NCBI GenBank assembly: GCA_031270785.1 | Contig: JAISWM010000070.1 | Location: forward strand, 1 to 7,699 | Direction of reading: 5' to 3' | DNA length: 7,699 nt | Source: Oscillospiraceae bacterium | GTDB lineage: Bacteria; Bacillota; Clostridia; Oscillospirales; Acutalibacteraceae | In this document: positions 1 to 4,456 of the stretch, piece by piece | How positions within the stretch are numbered: position 1 is the stretch's first letter | How the letters are laid out: each line of letters begins with the position of its first letter | Notes under the pieces: model-generated | The model's database searches: none | Seen by the model: only the letters and a program-made list of their open reading frames with translations | What the model was told of the DNA's origin: nothing | Made by a program: the position numbers and the translations under genes

Positions 1-2
1 AT

Positions 3-50
3 GTCTCAAAATAATTGAAATCCCTTTTCCCCCCGCCTTCGGTGGAGGAA
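3..50. repeat. Dispersed intergenic repeat module, copy 1 (leader plus GC hairpin)
   Basis: A 24-nt leader (3-26, beginning GTCTCAAAATAATTG) is followed by a C-run/G-run hairpin (about 29-48, CCCCCCGCC / GGTGGAGG). The leader matches 1177-1200 at 23 of 24 positions and has looser copies at 2817-2840 and 3876-3900, each also followed by a C-rich/G-rich hairpin. The stem is preceded by T and followed by A residues, which extends the pairing. It lacks the 3' T-run of an intrinsic terminator. Function unknown. Confidence 0.7.
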
Positions 51-92
51 AGAACAAAAAGGTTTTTACTATAATTTTTAAAAATAAAAATA

Positions 93-121
93 TTGCAGTA
101 TATTTTGTAAAATTATATAAT
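93..121 (+). promoter_or_regulatory. Probable promoter of the glycosyltransferase gene
   Basis: TTGCAG (93-98) is separated by 17 bp from a perfect TATAAT (116-121), about 30 bp before the ATG at 151. The -35 matches consensus at three of six positions and the -10 at all six. In AT-rich DNA such boxes arise by chance, so the support is the exact spacing and position. Confidence 0.45.
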
Positions 122-150
122 AAGTTTAATTTAAATAGGTAGGTTGGGCA

Positions 151-1164
151 ATGTTTAAGGGTAACCAAGAAAATACGCTGCGGAAAATAACAGCTTCCAT
201 AGTAATACCAGTGTACAACGAAGAAAAATATATAGATAAGTGCATATTATCAATACTAAATCAAAATTTTGACAAAAATAAATTAGAAGTACTGTTCATT
301 GACGGACGCTCAAATGATAAAACAAAAGATATAATTTTATCTTACTGTAAAAAATTTTCATTTATTCGCGTGCTGGATAATCCAAAACGTAAAATACAAT
401 TTGGCTCTAACATCGGAATAAGGGCATCAAATGGCCAATATATAATAAGGATGGATGCACATTCGGAATATGCTGACAACTACGTATCCCAAAATATAGA
501 ATATTTAGAAAAAACAGGTGCTGATAACGTTGGGGGGCCAATGATAGCAAAAGGTAAAACCCCCTTGCAAAAAGTGATAGCAGCCGCATACCCTAGTAAA
601 TTCGCTTTTGGCGGGGGGAAGTTTCATGACGAAAATTATGAGGGGTATGCCGATACTGTATATTTAGGCGCATTTAAAAGGGAAACTTTGTTTGACCTTG
701 GTTTATATGATGAAAATCTTCAGTGTACGGACGATGACGATCTAAATTTTCGCATAACTCAAAACGGCGGTAAAATATATATATCCCCAAAAATAAAAAG
801 TACTTACTATCCTAGAAATAGCCGCAAAGATTTATTTAAACAATATTTTAATTACGGACTCTGGAAAGTGGCAGTAATAAAAAAACATAAAAGGCCTGCC
901 AGAATCTCTCACTTGGTTCCTGTTATTTTTGTATTATTTTTATCTATAGGACTTGTTTTTTCTGTATTTTCCAAGCTGTTTTGTTGTTTATTTATGTCTA
1001 TTTTGTTTTTATATTTTATACTTAACGTATATTTTTCATTTTCAAATAAACATGTTCACACATTTGCGGATAAACTAAGATTAATGTTTATTCATTTTAT
1101 TTTGCATATATCATACGGTATAGGTTTCTTAGCGGGAATATTTAAATTTTTCGGTTATAAGTAA
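151..1164 (+). CDS. Family 2 glycosyltransferase, ExoA-like, with C-terminal membrane segments
   Basis: This 337-residue protein is a GT-A fold glycosyltransferase that should move a sugar from a nucleotide-sugar donor to a lipid or polysaccharide acceptor at the inner face of the membrane. The N-terminal region shows the GT2 start (ASIVIPVYNEE, residues 15-25), the donor-site Asp in FIDGRSNDKT (D51) and RMDAH at 100-104. DAH in place of DxD is typical of the succinoglycan ExoA subgroup. Later come a TDDDDLNFR acidic motif and QYFNYGLWK, in the position of QxxRW. From about residue 255 to the end there are about three hydrophobic segments. The start follows a weak AGG-type ribosome site. No partner polysaccharide gene is in the window, so the product is unknown. 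The family call is firm; a role in exopolysaccharide or other surface glycan synthesis is inference. Confidence 0.88.
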   Translation: MFKGNQENTLRKITASIVIPVYNEEKYIDKCILSILNQNFDKNKLEVLFIDGRSNDKTKDIILSYCKKFSFIRVLDNPKRKIQFGSNIGIRASNGQYIIRMDAHSEYADNYVSQNIEYLEKTGADNVGGPMIAKGKTPLQKVIAAAYPSKFAFGGGKFHDENYEGYADTVYLGAFKRETLFDLGLYDENLQCTDDDDLNFRITQNGGKIYISPKIKSTYYPRNSRKDLFKQYFNYGLWKVAVIKKHKRPARISHLVPVIFVLFLSIGLVFSVFSKLFCCLFMSILFLYFILNVYFSFSNKHVHTFADKLRLMFIHFILHISYGIGFLAGIFKFFGYK

Positions 1165-1176
1165 AATTTTGGTCGT

Positions 1177-1255
1177 GTCTCAAAATAATTAAAATCCCTT
1201 CTTCCCCCCCACCCCGGGCGGGGGGGGAGATATTACCAATTAATTTGGACCACCA
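1177..1255. repeat. Dispersed intergenic repeat module, copy 2
   Basis: A 24-nt leader (1177-1200), nearly identical to 3-26, precedes a long C-run/G-run hairpin (about 1204-1229). Then comes a segment (GATATTACCAATTAATTTGG, then CACCACCTCA) that matches the GATATTATCAACCAATT...CACAACCTCA segment of the tandem array at 3932-4408. With copy 1 it flanks the glycosyltransferase as direct repeats. The right edge runs straight into a truncated MITE. No intrinsic terminator for the glycosyltransferase is visible here. Confidence 0.7.
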
Positions 1256-1368
1256 CCTCAAAATCGACGACAGCGTATAAAAATACTCCCGGGAGATTTT
1301 GATGCAAAGCCATTTTTTAAGTGATGCATTTTCGATAGTTTGCGCTCTGTGAGGTTTACGGATAAGTC
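1256..1368 (+). mobile_element. Truncated, decayed MITE copy (left end missing)
   Basis: From the TCAAAATCGACGAC segment onward this matches the intact element at 2878-3018. Shared parts are the GATTTTGATGCAAAGCC block, the AAGTGATGCATTTT segment and a degraded right terminus (TTTACGGATAAGTC). The left inverted repeat is absent; the sequence joins repeat module copy 2 at a short TCAAAA overlap. A one-base loss in the T-run after GATGCA shifts the outward reading frame, which then stops after 16 codons. The central CCAAGG of the other copies is CCCGGG here. The remnant is probably immobile. Confidence 0.75.
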
Positions 1369-1450
1369 TGTTTTTTAGAGCTTATACCATATTTGGGCGG
1401 GAATCTCTTCCGTTTGCAGCCATTTTTACAAATAGACAATTTTTATTTTA

Positions 1451-1479
1451 TTGACATCTATGTGTTTAACCAATATAAT
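1451..1479 (+). promoter_or_regulatory. Consensus sigma-70-type promoter upstream of tRNA-Arg
   Basis: TTGACA (1451-1456), a 17-bp spacer and TATAAT (1474-1479) match the consensus exactly. The -10 is inside an inverted repeat, AACCAAT (1468-1474) and ATTGGTT (1482-1488), which could be a protein-binding site or chance. The first downstream gene is the tRNA at 1577, implying a processed 5' leader of about 90 nt. I see no other gene between 1369 and 1576. Confidence 0.75.
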
Positions 1480-1576
1480 TAATTGGTTGGCAGTGTGGAT
1501 GATGTGTATATATTCTTATAGTTAGTGGCGAGTATCTTTATTAGGGTAGGTTTGTTATTTTGCTCTGAATATATGC

Positions 1577-1651
1577 GCCTCTGTAGTTAAATGGATATAA
1601 CAGTCCCCTCCTAAGGGACAATTATCAGTTCAATTCTGGTCAGGGGTACCA
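1577..1651 (+). tRNA. tRNA-Arg, anticodon CCU
   Basis: The 75-nt sequence folds as a full cloverleaf with encoded CCA. The acceptor stem is GCCTCTG with CAGGGGT, including two G-U wobbles. The D arm is GTTAAATGGATATAAC. The anticodon stem is GTCCC/GGGAC around the loop CTCCTAA, giving CCT at the anticodon. The variable loop is AATT, and the T arm is ATCAG/CTGGT around TTCAATT. The D-arm and anticodon-loop segments closely resemble E. coli argW-type tRNA-Arg(CCU), as I remember that sequence. It reads AGG codons. The T loop begins TTCAA as expected. Confidence 0.95.
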
Positions 1652-1670
1652 AGGTTTTGCGTAATCAACA

Positions 1671-1698
1671 ACCCCGCCCTGCAGGGCGGGGTATGTTT
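1671..1698 (+). terminator. Perfect GC palindrome, probable tRNA terminator
   Basis: Positions 1671-1692 are a perfect 22-nt palindrome (ACCCCGCCCT and its complement) starting 20 nt after the tRNA CCA. It is followed only by ATGTTTTGCC, so the T-run is weak. The position favours termination of the tRNA transcript, but the resemblance to the window's repeat hairpins means it could be another of those. Confidence 0.55.
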
Positions 1699-1828
1699 TG
1701 CCTTGCTTTACCACAGCATTTTTTACCTCTTTTTCCCTGTTTTGCTCTTTTGTGTTATTATATCACATCTTTATTCACCCTGAAAGGCGGGTAATTAATC
1801 TGAAGAAATTAAAAATTAGTTAAAAGTA

Positions 1829-1857
1829 TTGACTTCGCATTAATTAAATGTTATAAT
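1829..1857 (+). promoter_or_regulatory. Strong promoter of the 68-residue protein gene
   Basis: TTGACT (1829-1834), a 17-bp spacer and TATAAT (1852-1857) match the consensus at 11 of 12 positions. It lies about 34 bp before the ATG at 1891, implying a short leader and a dedicated transcript. Confidence 0.7.
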
Positions 1858-1890
1858 TTAAATATACTAAAAAAATTGGAGGATATGAAA

Positions 1891-2097
1891 ATGTGGCAAG
1901 TAGTTTTGGGACTCATGGCAGTGGATCGTAGTTGGAGTGCTTATGAAAATTTTTTTCCAAAAGATGAAAAAGACCGAACCCATCACAACTTTCTTAAAGG
2001 TGGCTTAAATCTTTTAGCTGCGTGCACGATGGTTTGTTATATGTTTAATAAAGTAAATTGGGGAAGAATGTTCTCAGGTAAGCCCCCTAAAAGTTAG
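1891..2097 (+). CDS. Small hypothetical membrane-associated protein (68 aa)
   Basis: I do not recognise a family. The start chosen is the ATG at 1891, because GGAGG (1878-1882) lies 8 nt before it. An in-frame ATG at 1885 is only 2 nt from that site, and an in-frame TTG at 1876 precedes it. The product begins MWQVVLGLMAVDRSW, has a charged middle (PKDEKDRTHH), one clear hydrophobic segment (GLNLLAACTMVCYMF) and a basic tail. Two weakly amphipathic or membrane helices around a polar loop are possible. A near-consensus promoter and a good ribosome site argue that it is real. The stop codon overlaps by 11 bp the end of the convergent acyltransferase gene. Confidence 0.7.
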   Translation: MWQVVLGLMAVDRSWSAYENFFPKDEKDRTHHNFLKGGLNLLAACTMVCYMFNKVNWGRMFSGKPPKS

Positions 2098-2596
2098 GAG
2101 CTCTATTTTGAAATTTATTATGATATCTCATGTTTAATTTATTGAGCCGTATTCTGTTGTATCGTTGTATTAATATAAAGGGCAGATTAATAACAATATT
2201 TATGGCAAAAAACAGTAATTTATATACAAAAACTAAATTCATTAATAAAAATAACATGTACCCGAATAAACAAATCGTATGGTACCATTCTGCTCTGCAT
2301 GTTTCATATATAAATTCGTTTATATATTCATGAGATAAACCACTATACTTATTTAAATTCTTTTTTGAAAATCCGTTTTTCCCAATATGTTGGGGAAGGT
2401 AATCTTTCCACATATTAATGCGAAGAACAGCAGTATAAAATTTCCCATTATGTTCCCAGTTTTTCTGGGAATATATTTTTTTTGTCGGATCAAAAAAAGA
2501 AATATTTATATTTTTTGAAAACAAAAATATTGTAAATTGCCAAACCGCAAGAAATATCATATTTATCGTTAGATATTTAATATTTATTTCAATCAT
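2087..2596 (-). CDS. CrtO-like acyltransferase (glycosyl-4,4'-diaponeurosporenoate acyltransferase family)
   Basis: The 169-residue membrane protein resembles S. aureus CrtO, the enzyme that acylates the glucose of the carotenoid staphyloxanthin. Shared landmarks as I recall them are an N-terminal membrane helix (about 9-27), W47-E-x-x-GKF(Y), LRINMWKD (58-65), ETCRAEWYH (98-106) and QRYNRIRL (144-151), with further hydrophobic stretches at about 108-125 and 128-143. The length fits CrtO (about 165 aa). The start is the ATG at 2594-2596, with GGAGA 9 nt upstream. The open frame extends 29 codons further, but without a comparable site and through a structured leader. No carotenoid genes (crtM, crtN, crtP, crtQ) are in the window. 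The substrate is therefore unknown, and acylation of another lipid-linked sugar is as likely. Confidence 0.75.
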   Translation of the reverse strand: MIEINIKYLTINMIFLAVWQFTIFLFSKNINISFFDPTKKIYSQKNWEHNGKFYTAVLRINMWKDYLPQHIGKNGFSKKNLNKYSGLSHEYINEFIYETCRAEWYHTICLFGYMLFLLMNLVFVYKLLFFAINIVINLPFILIQRYNRIRLNKLNMRYHNKFQNRAPNF

Positions 2597-2617
2597 TGTT
2601 TTATTTCTCCAATTACA

Positions 2618-2757
2618 TATTTGTCCTTTTGCGAGGACGGAATAAAACGCCTGGGCTTTAACGCCGTTTTTGCAAGTGTGCAAAGCCGTTCGACCTCAAA
2701 CCTCCGCCTTAGTTTAAGCTCGGGCAAACAGTTTTAGCATGGTATTGGGAACTTGCC
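2618..2757 (-). ncRNA. Probable structured leader RNA upstream of the acyltransferase (unassigned)
   Basis: On the minus strand this segment is less AT-rich than its surroundings and reads like a conserved RNA. It has a 5' GGCAA that can pair with a TTGCC further in, then a purine-rich core (CTTAAACTAAGGCGGAGG and TGAGGTCGAACGGC). A TTTGC/GCAAA hairpin lies inside a GGCTTT/AAAGCC pairing, and a 3' GTCCT/AGGAC hairpin follows. It ends about 22 nt before the acyltransferase start. The core loosely recalls the raiA motif RNA, but I cannot confirm this from memory. It could be a cis-acting leader or an independent RNA. No T-run follows the last hairpin, so read-through into the gene is likely. 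Confidence 0.45.
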
Positions 2758-2762
2758 GCAGC

Positions 2763-2791
2763 ATAATAAAAATCTTTTAAAACAGTGACAT
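2763..2791 (-). promoter_or_regulatory. Probable minus-strand promoter for leader RNA and acyltransferase
   Basis: On the minus strand, ATGTCA (plus 2786-2791) and TATTAT (plus 2763-2768) are 17 bp apart, matching consensus at four and five of six positions. Transcription would begin near 2756, at the 5' stem of the leader RNA. The -35 lies inside the repeat segment AAAAATGTCACTGT, which also occurs at about 7450 and, inverted, in the 147-bp array. Confidence 0.45.
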
Positions 2792-2877
2792 TTTTGTTTT
2801 TTCCCCCGTCGGTCATGCCGCAAAATAGTTGAAATTCCTTCTTTTCCCCCTGGCCATGGGCGGGGAGGAAGATATTA
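2776..2877. repeat. Dispersed intergenic repeat module, copy 3, interrupted by a MITE
   Basis: The segment holds the ACAGTGACATTTTTG block (2782 onward) with a half hairpin (CCCCCGTCGG). A leader related to 3-26 follows (2817-2840), then a C-rich/G-rich hairpin (about 2844-2868) and GATATTA. The module's expected continuation (TCAACCAATT...GGCTCACAACCT in other copies) resumes at 3019 as TAAACTATTTGGCTCACCACCT. The 141-bp element thus sits inside the module. Confidence 0.65.
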
Positions 2878-3018
2878 GACCTGTCCGTAAATTTTACAGA
2901 TTGCAATCAAAATCGACGACGGCGTATAAAAATACTCCAAGGAGATTTTGATGCAAAGCCATTTTTTAAGTGATGCATTTTTCGATAGTTTGCGCTCTGT
3001 GAGATTTACGGACAGGTC
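2878..3018 (+). mobile_element. Intact 141-bp MITE with 23-bp terminal inverted repeats
   Basis: The left end (2878-2900, GACCTGTCCGTAAATTTTACAGA as halves GACCTGTCCGTAAAT and TTTACAGA) pairs with the right end (2996-3018). There are two mismatches, both G-U wobbles in RNA, so all 23 positions can pair. TATTA flanks both sides (2873-2877, 3019-3023) as a 5-bp target duplication. A second inverted repeat, ATCAAAATC (2906-2914) and GATTTTGAT (2944-2952), lies inside. No transposase is present, so mobility would depend on an unseen element elsewhere. The ends vaguely recall IS256-type termini, but that family normally makes 8-9 bp duplications, so I leave it unassigned. Related copies are at 1256-1368 and 7585-7699. 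Confidence 0.85.
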
Positions 3019-3058
3019 TATTATAAACTATTTGGCTCACCACCTACGTGTTCATTGA
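2951..3058 (+). CDS. Possible MITE-initiated 35-residue ORF reading through the right terminus
   Basis: AAGGAG (2939-2944) lies 6 nt before an ATG at 2951. The frame (MQSHFLSDAFFDSLRSVRFT...) crosses the right inverted repeat and stops in flanking DNA at 3058. The ATG is partly inside the 9-bp inverted repeat 2906-2914/2944-2952, which could hide it in RNA. The copy at 7585-7699 has the same frame open to the window end; the copy at 1256-1368 is frameshifted. It may be a remnant of a transposase 5' end or a translation start that fuses to whatever lies downstream. Expression is unproven. Confidence 0.25.
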   Translation: MQSHFLSDAFFDSLRSVRFTDRSIINYLAHHLRVH

Positions 3059-3155
3059 TTTTTGCGATGCTGCCAAATGGAGTATGCAAACCCGCCGTAA
3101 TGCCACGCATGCTTTGCATCGGGGGGTAGGTAAGCGGGAGCAAAAATTTTACTAA
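3047..3155 (+). repeat. Structured dispersed repeat, copy 1 (left of ferredoxin)
   Basis: This copy is homologous to the reverse complement of 3740-3846. Shared blocks are TTCATTGATTTTTGCGA, a GCAAxCCCGCCGTAATGC core, a CGCATGCTTTGCAT-like stretch and GCAAAAATTTTA. It folds into nested stems: TTTTTGC (3059-3065) with GCAAAAA (3140-3146), CCCGC (3091-3095) with GCGGG (3134-3138), and ATGC (3100-3103) with GCAT (3116-3119). The loops differ from the other copy. This suggests a repeat held by structure, such as a REP-like element or a small RNA. The following 3156-3240 holds nothing I can identify. Confidence 0.65.
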
Positions 3156-3242
3156 AAGTTGATTGGTAACGTTTGCATGCGTTTGTCCTGATTTAGAAAT
3201 AGTATCATATGGTGTTTTTCAAAAGCAACAGCTATAATTAAT

Positions 3243-3270
3243 TTGATAATACATGTTTTTTGAATATAAT
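3243..3270 (+). promoter_or_regulatory. Possible ferredoxin promoter
   Basis: TTGATA (3243-3248), a 16-bp spacer and TATAAT (3265-3270) lie about 128 bp upstream of the ferredoxin ATG. The leader would include a short GC-rich remnant (CTCGCC...GGGGCGGAGG, about 3326-3349) like the other repeat hairpins. An undetected closer promoter is possible. Confidence 0.4.
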
Positions 3271-3397
3271 ATTTAATATATTAATTTATGGATTATGTTT
3301 CAAATTGATTGCTAATATCTTTTTTCTCGCCAACTCATGGGGCGGAGGAAAGGGATTCGGTTATTTTGAAGCATGATTAATTTGTGGAGGTTTTTTA

Positions 3398-3586
3398 ATG
3401 AAAATAATAATTAATCAAGATGAATGTATAAGTTGCGGGATGTGTATCGACATTTGCCCTGAATTTTTTAGCTATAATGAGGAAGATAAATCTCAGACAA
3501 TTACTGACGAAATTCCCGCTAAATTAGAGAGGAAAATTTTGGAAGCAGAAAATGTTTGTCCAGTTAGTGCAATACAAACAAAGTAG
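3398..3586 (+). CDS. Monocluster [4Fe-4S] ferredoxin
   Basis: This 62-residue soluble electron carrier has cluster ligands C10-x2-C13-x2-C16 (CISCGMC) and C54 in VCPVSAI, the pattern of a single low-potential [4Fe-4S] cluster. C20, in the DICP that would close a CxxCxxCxxxCP motif, has no partner cysteines for a second cluster. In some monocluster ferredoxins a cysteine here forms a disulfide, but no second free cysteine is present for that. The acidic middle (EEDKSQTITDEIP) is typical of the family. GTGGAGG (3384-3390) 7 nt before the ATG supports the start. The gene stands alone between inverted copies of a structured repeat and has its own terminator, so its redox partner cannot be inferred. 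Confidence 0.93.
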   Translation: MKIIINQDECISCGMCIDICPEFFSYNEEDKSQTITDEIPAKLERKILEAENVCPVSAIQTK

Positions 3587-3603
3587 CTCCAAATTATAAA
3601 ATA

Positions 3604-3632
3604 AAACCACACCGGTGAAACCGGCGGTTTTT
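3604..3632 (+). terminator. Rho-independent terminator of the ferredoxin gene
   Basis: Stem AAACC / GGTTT encloses a second stem CCGGT / ACCGG with a GAA loop, and the final strand runs into TTTTT (3628-3632). It starts 18 nt after the stop codon. This is the clearest intrinsic terminator in the window. Confidence 0.85.
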
Positions 3633-3739
3633 CATATTAAAGACTTTAGTCAGTTGAGCGCGCAAAGCGTGCGAAACAATTAACCACCCGCTATGTTGGT
3701 GCGGAAACGAAAGTTATACAAAGAAAATCATTTTTCAAT

Positions 3740-3846
3740 TAAAATTTTTTGCTACCGCCCGCCTATTCTCAATGCAGAGCATGCAGGCAGCATTACGGCG
3801 GGCTTGCATGCTTCCTTCGAAAGCTCGCTCGCAAAAATCAATGAAT
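3740..3846 (-). repeat. Structured dispersed repeat, copy 2 (right of ferredoxin, inverted)
   Basis: Reverse-complement counterpart of 3047-3155. In plus coordinates the stems are TTTTTGC (3746-3752) with GCAAAAA (3831-3837) and CCCGCC (3758-3763) with GGCGGG (3797-3802), with an inner ATGC/GCAT pairing. The segment between the outer and inner stems differs completely in sequence from copy 1 while the stems are kept. Upstream at 3650-3720 are two short hairpins (GCGCGC-AAA-GCGTGC and CACCCGC...GTGCGG) with no clear homology to it and no recognisable gene. Confidence 0.65.
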
Positions 3847-3875
3847 ACGCAGCCTAGAAGGCCGGGGAATTGGTT

Positions 3876-3931
3876 ATATCTCAAATAGTTAAAGCTTCTT
3901 ATTTTCCCCCCGCTAGACGGCAGGGTGGGAT
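3876..3931. repeat. Dispersed intergenic repeat module, copy 4
   Basis: A leader related to 3-26 (3876-3900, TCTCAAATAGTTAAAG) is followed by a C-rich/G-rich hairpin (CCCCCCGCTAGACGGCAGGGTGGG). It abuts the 147-bp tandem array and looks like a diverged hairpin portion of an additional unit. Confidence 0.55.
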
Positions 3932-4408
3932 ATAAATAATACTGCGTTTTTAAATGATTTTTGCTATATATTTTTTCCTCACGCCCTTGTAGCGGGAGAA
4001 AAAGATATTATCAACCAATTCGGCTCACAACCTCAAACAGTGACGTTTTTGCTCCCCCCCGACAAAGGCGGGGGGAACATAAATAATACTGCGTTTTTAA
4101 ATGATTTTTGCTATATATTTTTTCCTCACGCCCTTGTAGCGTAAGAAAAAGATATTATCAACCAATTCGCCCCACAACCTCAAACAGTGACGTTTTTGCT
4201 CCCCCCCGCCGAAGGCGGGGGAAAAACAAATAATACCATTTTTTTAAATGGTTTTTGCTATATATTTTTTCCTCACGCCCTTGTAGCATGAGAAAAAGAT
4301 ATTATCAACCAATTTGGCTCACAACCTCAAACAGTGACGTTTTTGCTCCCCCCCCGCCGAAGGCGGGGGGAAAATAAATAATACTACGTTTTAAATGTTT
4401 GCTATATG
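3932..4408. repeat. Tandem array: three 147/147/148-bp units plus a 35-bp partial unit
   Basis: Units start at 3932, 4079, 4226 and 4374 with AYAAATAATAC. Each holds in order TTTTTAAATGRTTTTTGCTATATA, an imperfect hairpin (TTTTTCCTCACGC...GCGGGAGAAAAA in unit 1), GATATTATCAACCAATT, CTCACAACCTCAAACAGTGACG and a C-run/G-run hairpin. The copies are very similar. The right strand of the first hairpin (GCGGGAG, GCGTAAG, GCATGAG) and the poly-C lengths vary most. The partial fourth unit ends about 50 bp before the membrane-protein gene. Units are far longer than CRISPR repeats, have no spacers and contain no open frame of note. The hairpins lack a 3' T-run in either direction. Confidence 0.9.
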
Positions 4409-4456
4409 GCTATTTTCAAGAAAAACAGATATAATGCGTAGCAGTGTCGAAAGGGT

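Noticed and set aside
1200..1230. C-run/G-run hairpin as a terminator for the glycosyltransferase
   Set aside because: No T-run follows the stem, and the same hairpin occurs throughout the repeats irrespective of gene ends.
1577..1700. tRNA-Arg(CCU) as an integration site for a mobile island
   Set aside because: Such tRNA genes are common targets, but there is no integrase gene and I saw no second copy of the tRNA 3' end in the window.
2597..2683. Upstream extension of the acyltransferase by 29 codons to an ATG at 2683
   Set aside because: The ATG at 2596 has a GGAGA site at proper spacing and gives the usual CrtO length; the extension lies in structured RNA-like sequence.
2660..2735. Cyclic-di-GMP riboswitch suggested by GCAAAGCC and GGGCAAAC on the plus strand
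   Set aside because: The two elements are in the wrong order and no plus-strand gene follows; the pairing makes better sense on the minus strand.
2709..2906. Minus-strand 65-codon frame
   Set aside because: It spans the MITE left end, a GC hairpin and the leader RNA, with no ribosome site.
3932..4408. CRISPR array
   Set aside because: Units are about 147 bp and repeated along their whole length, with no short repeats separated by unique spacers, and no cas genes.
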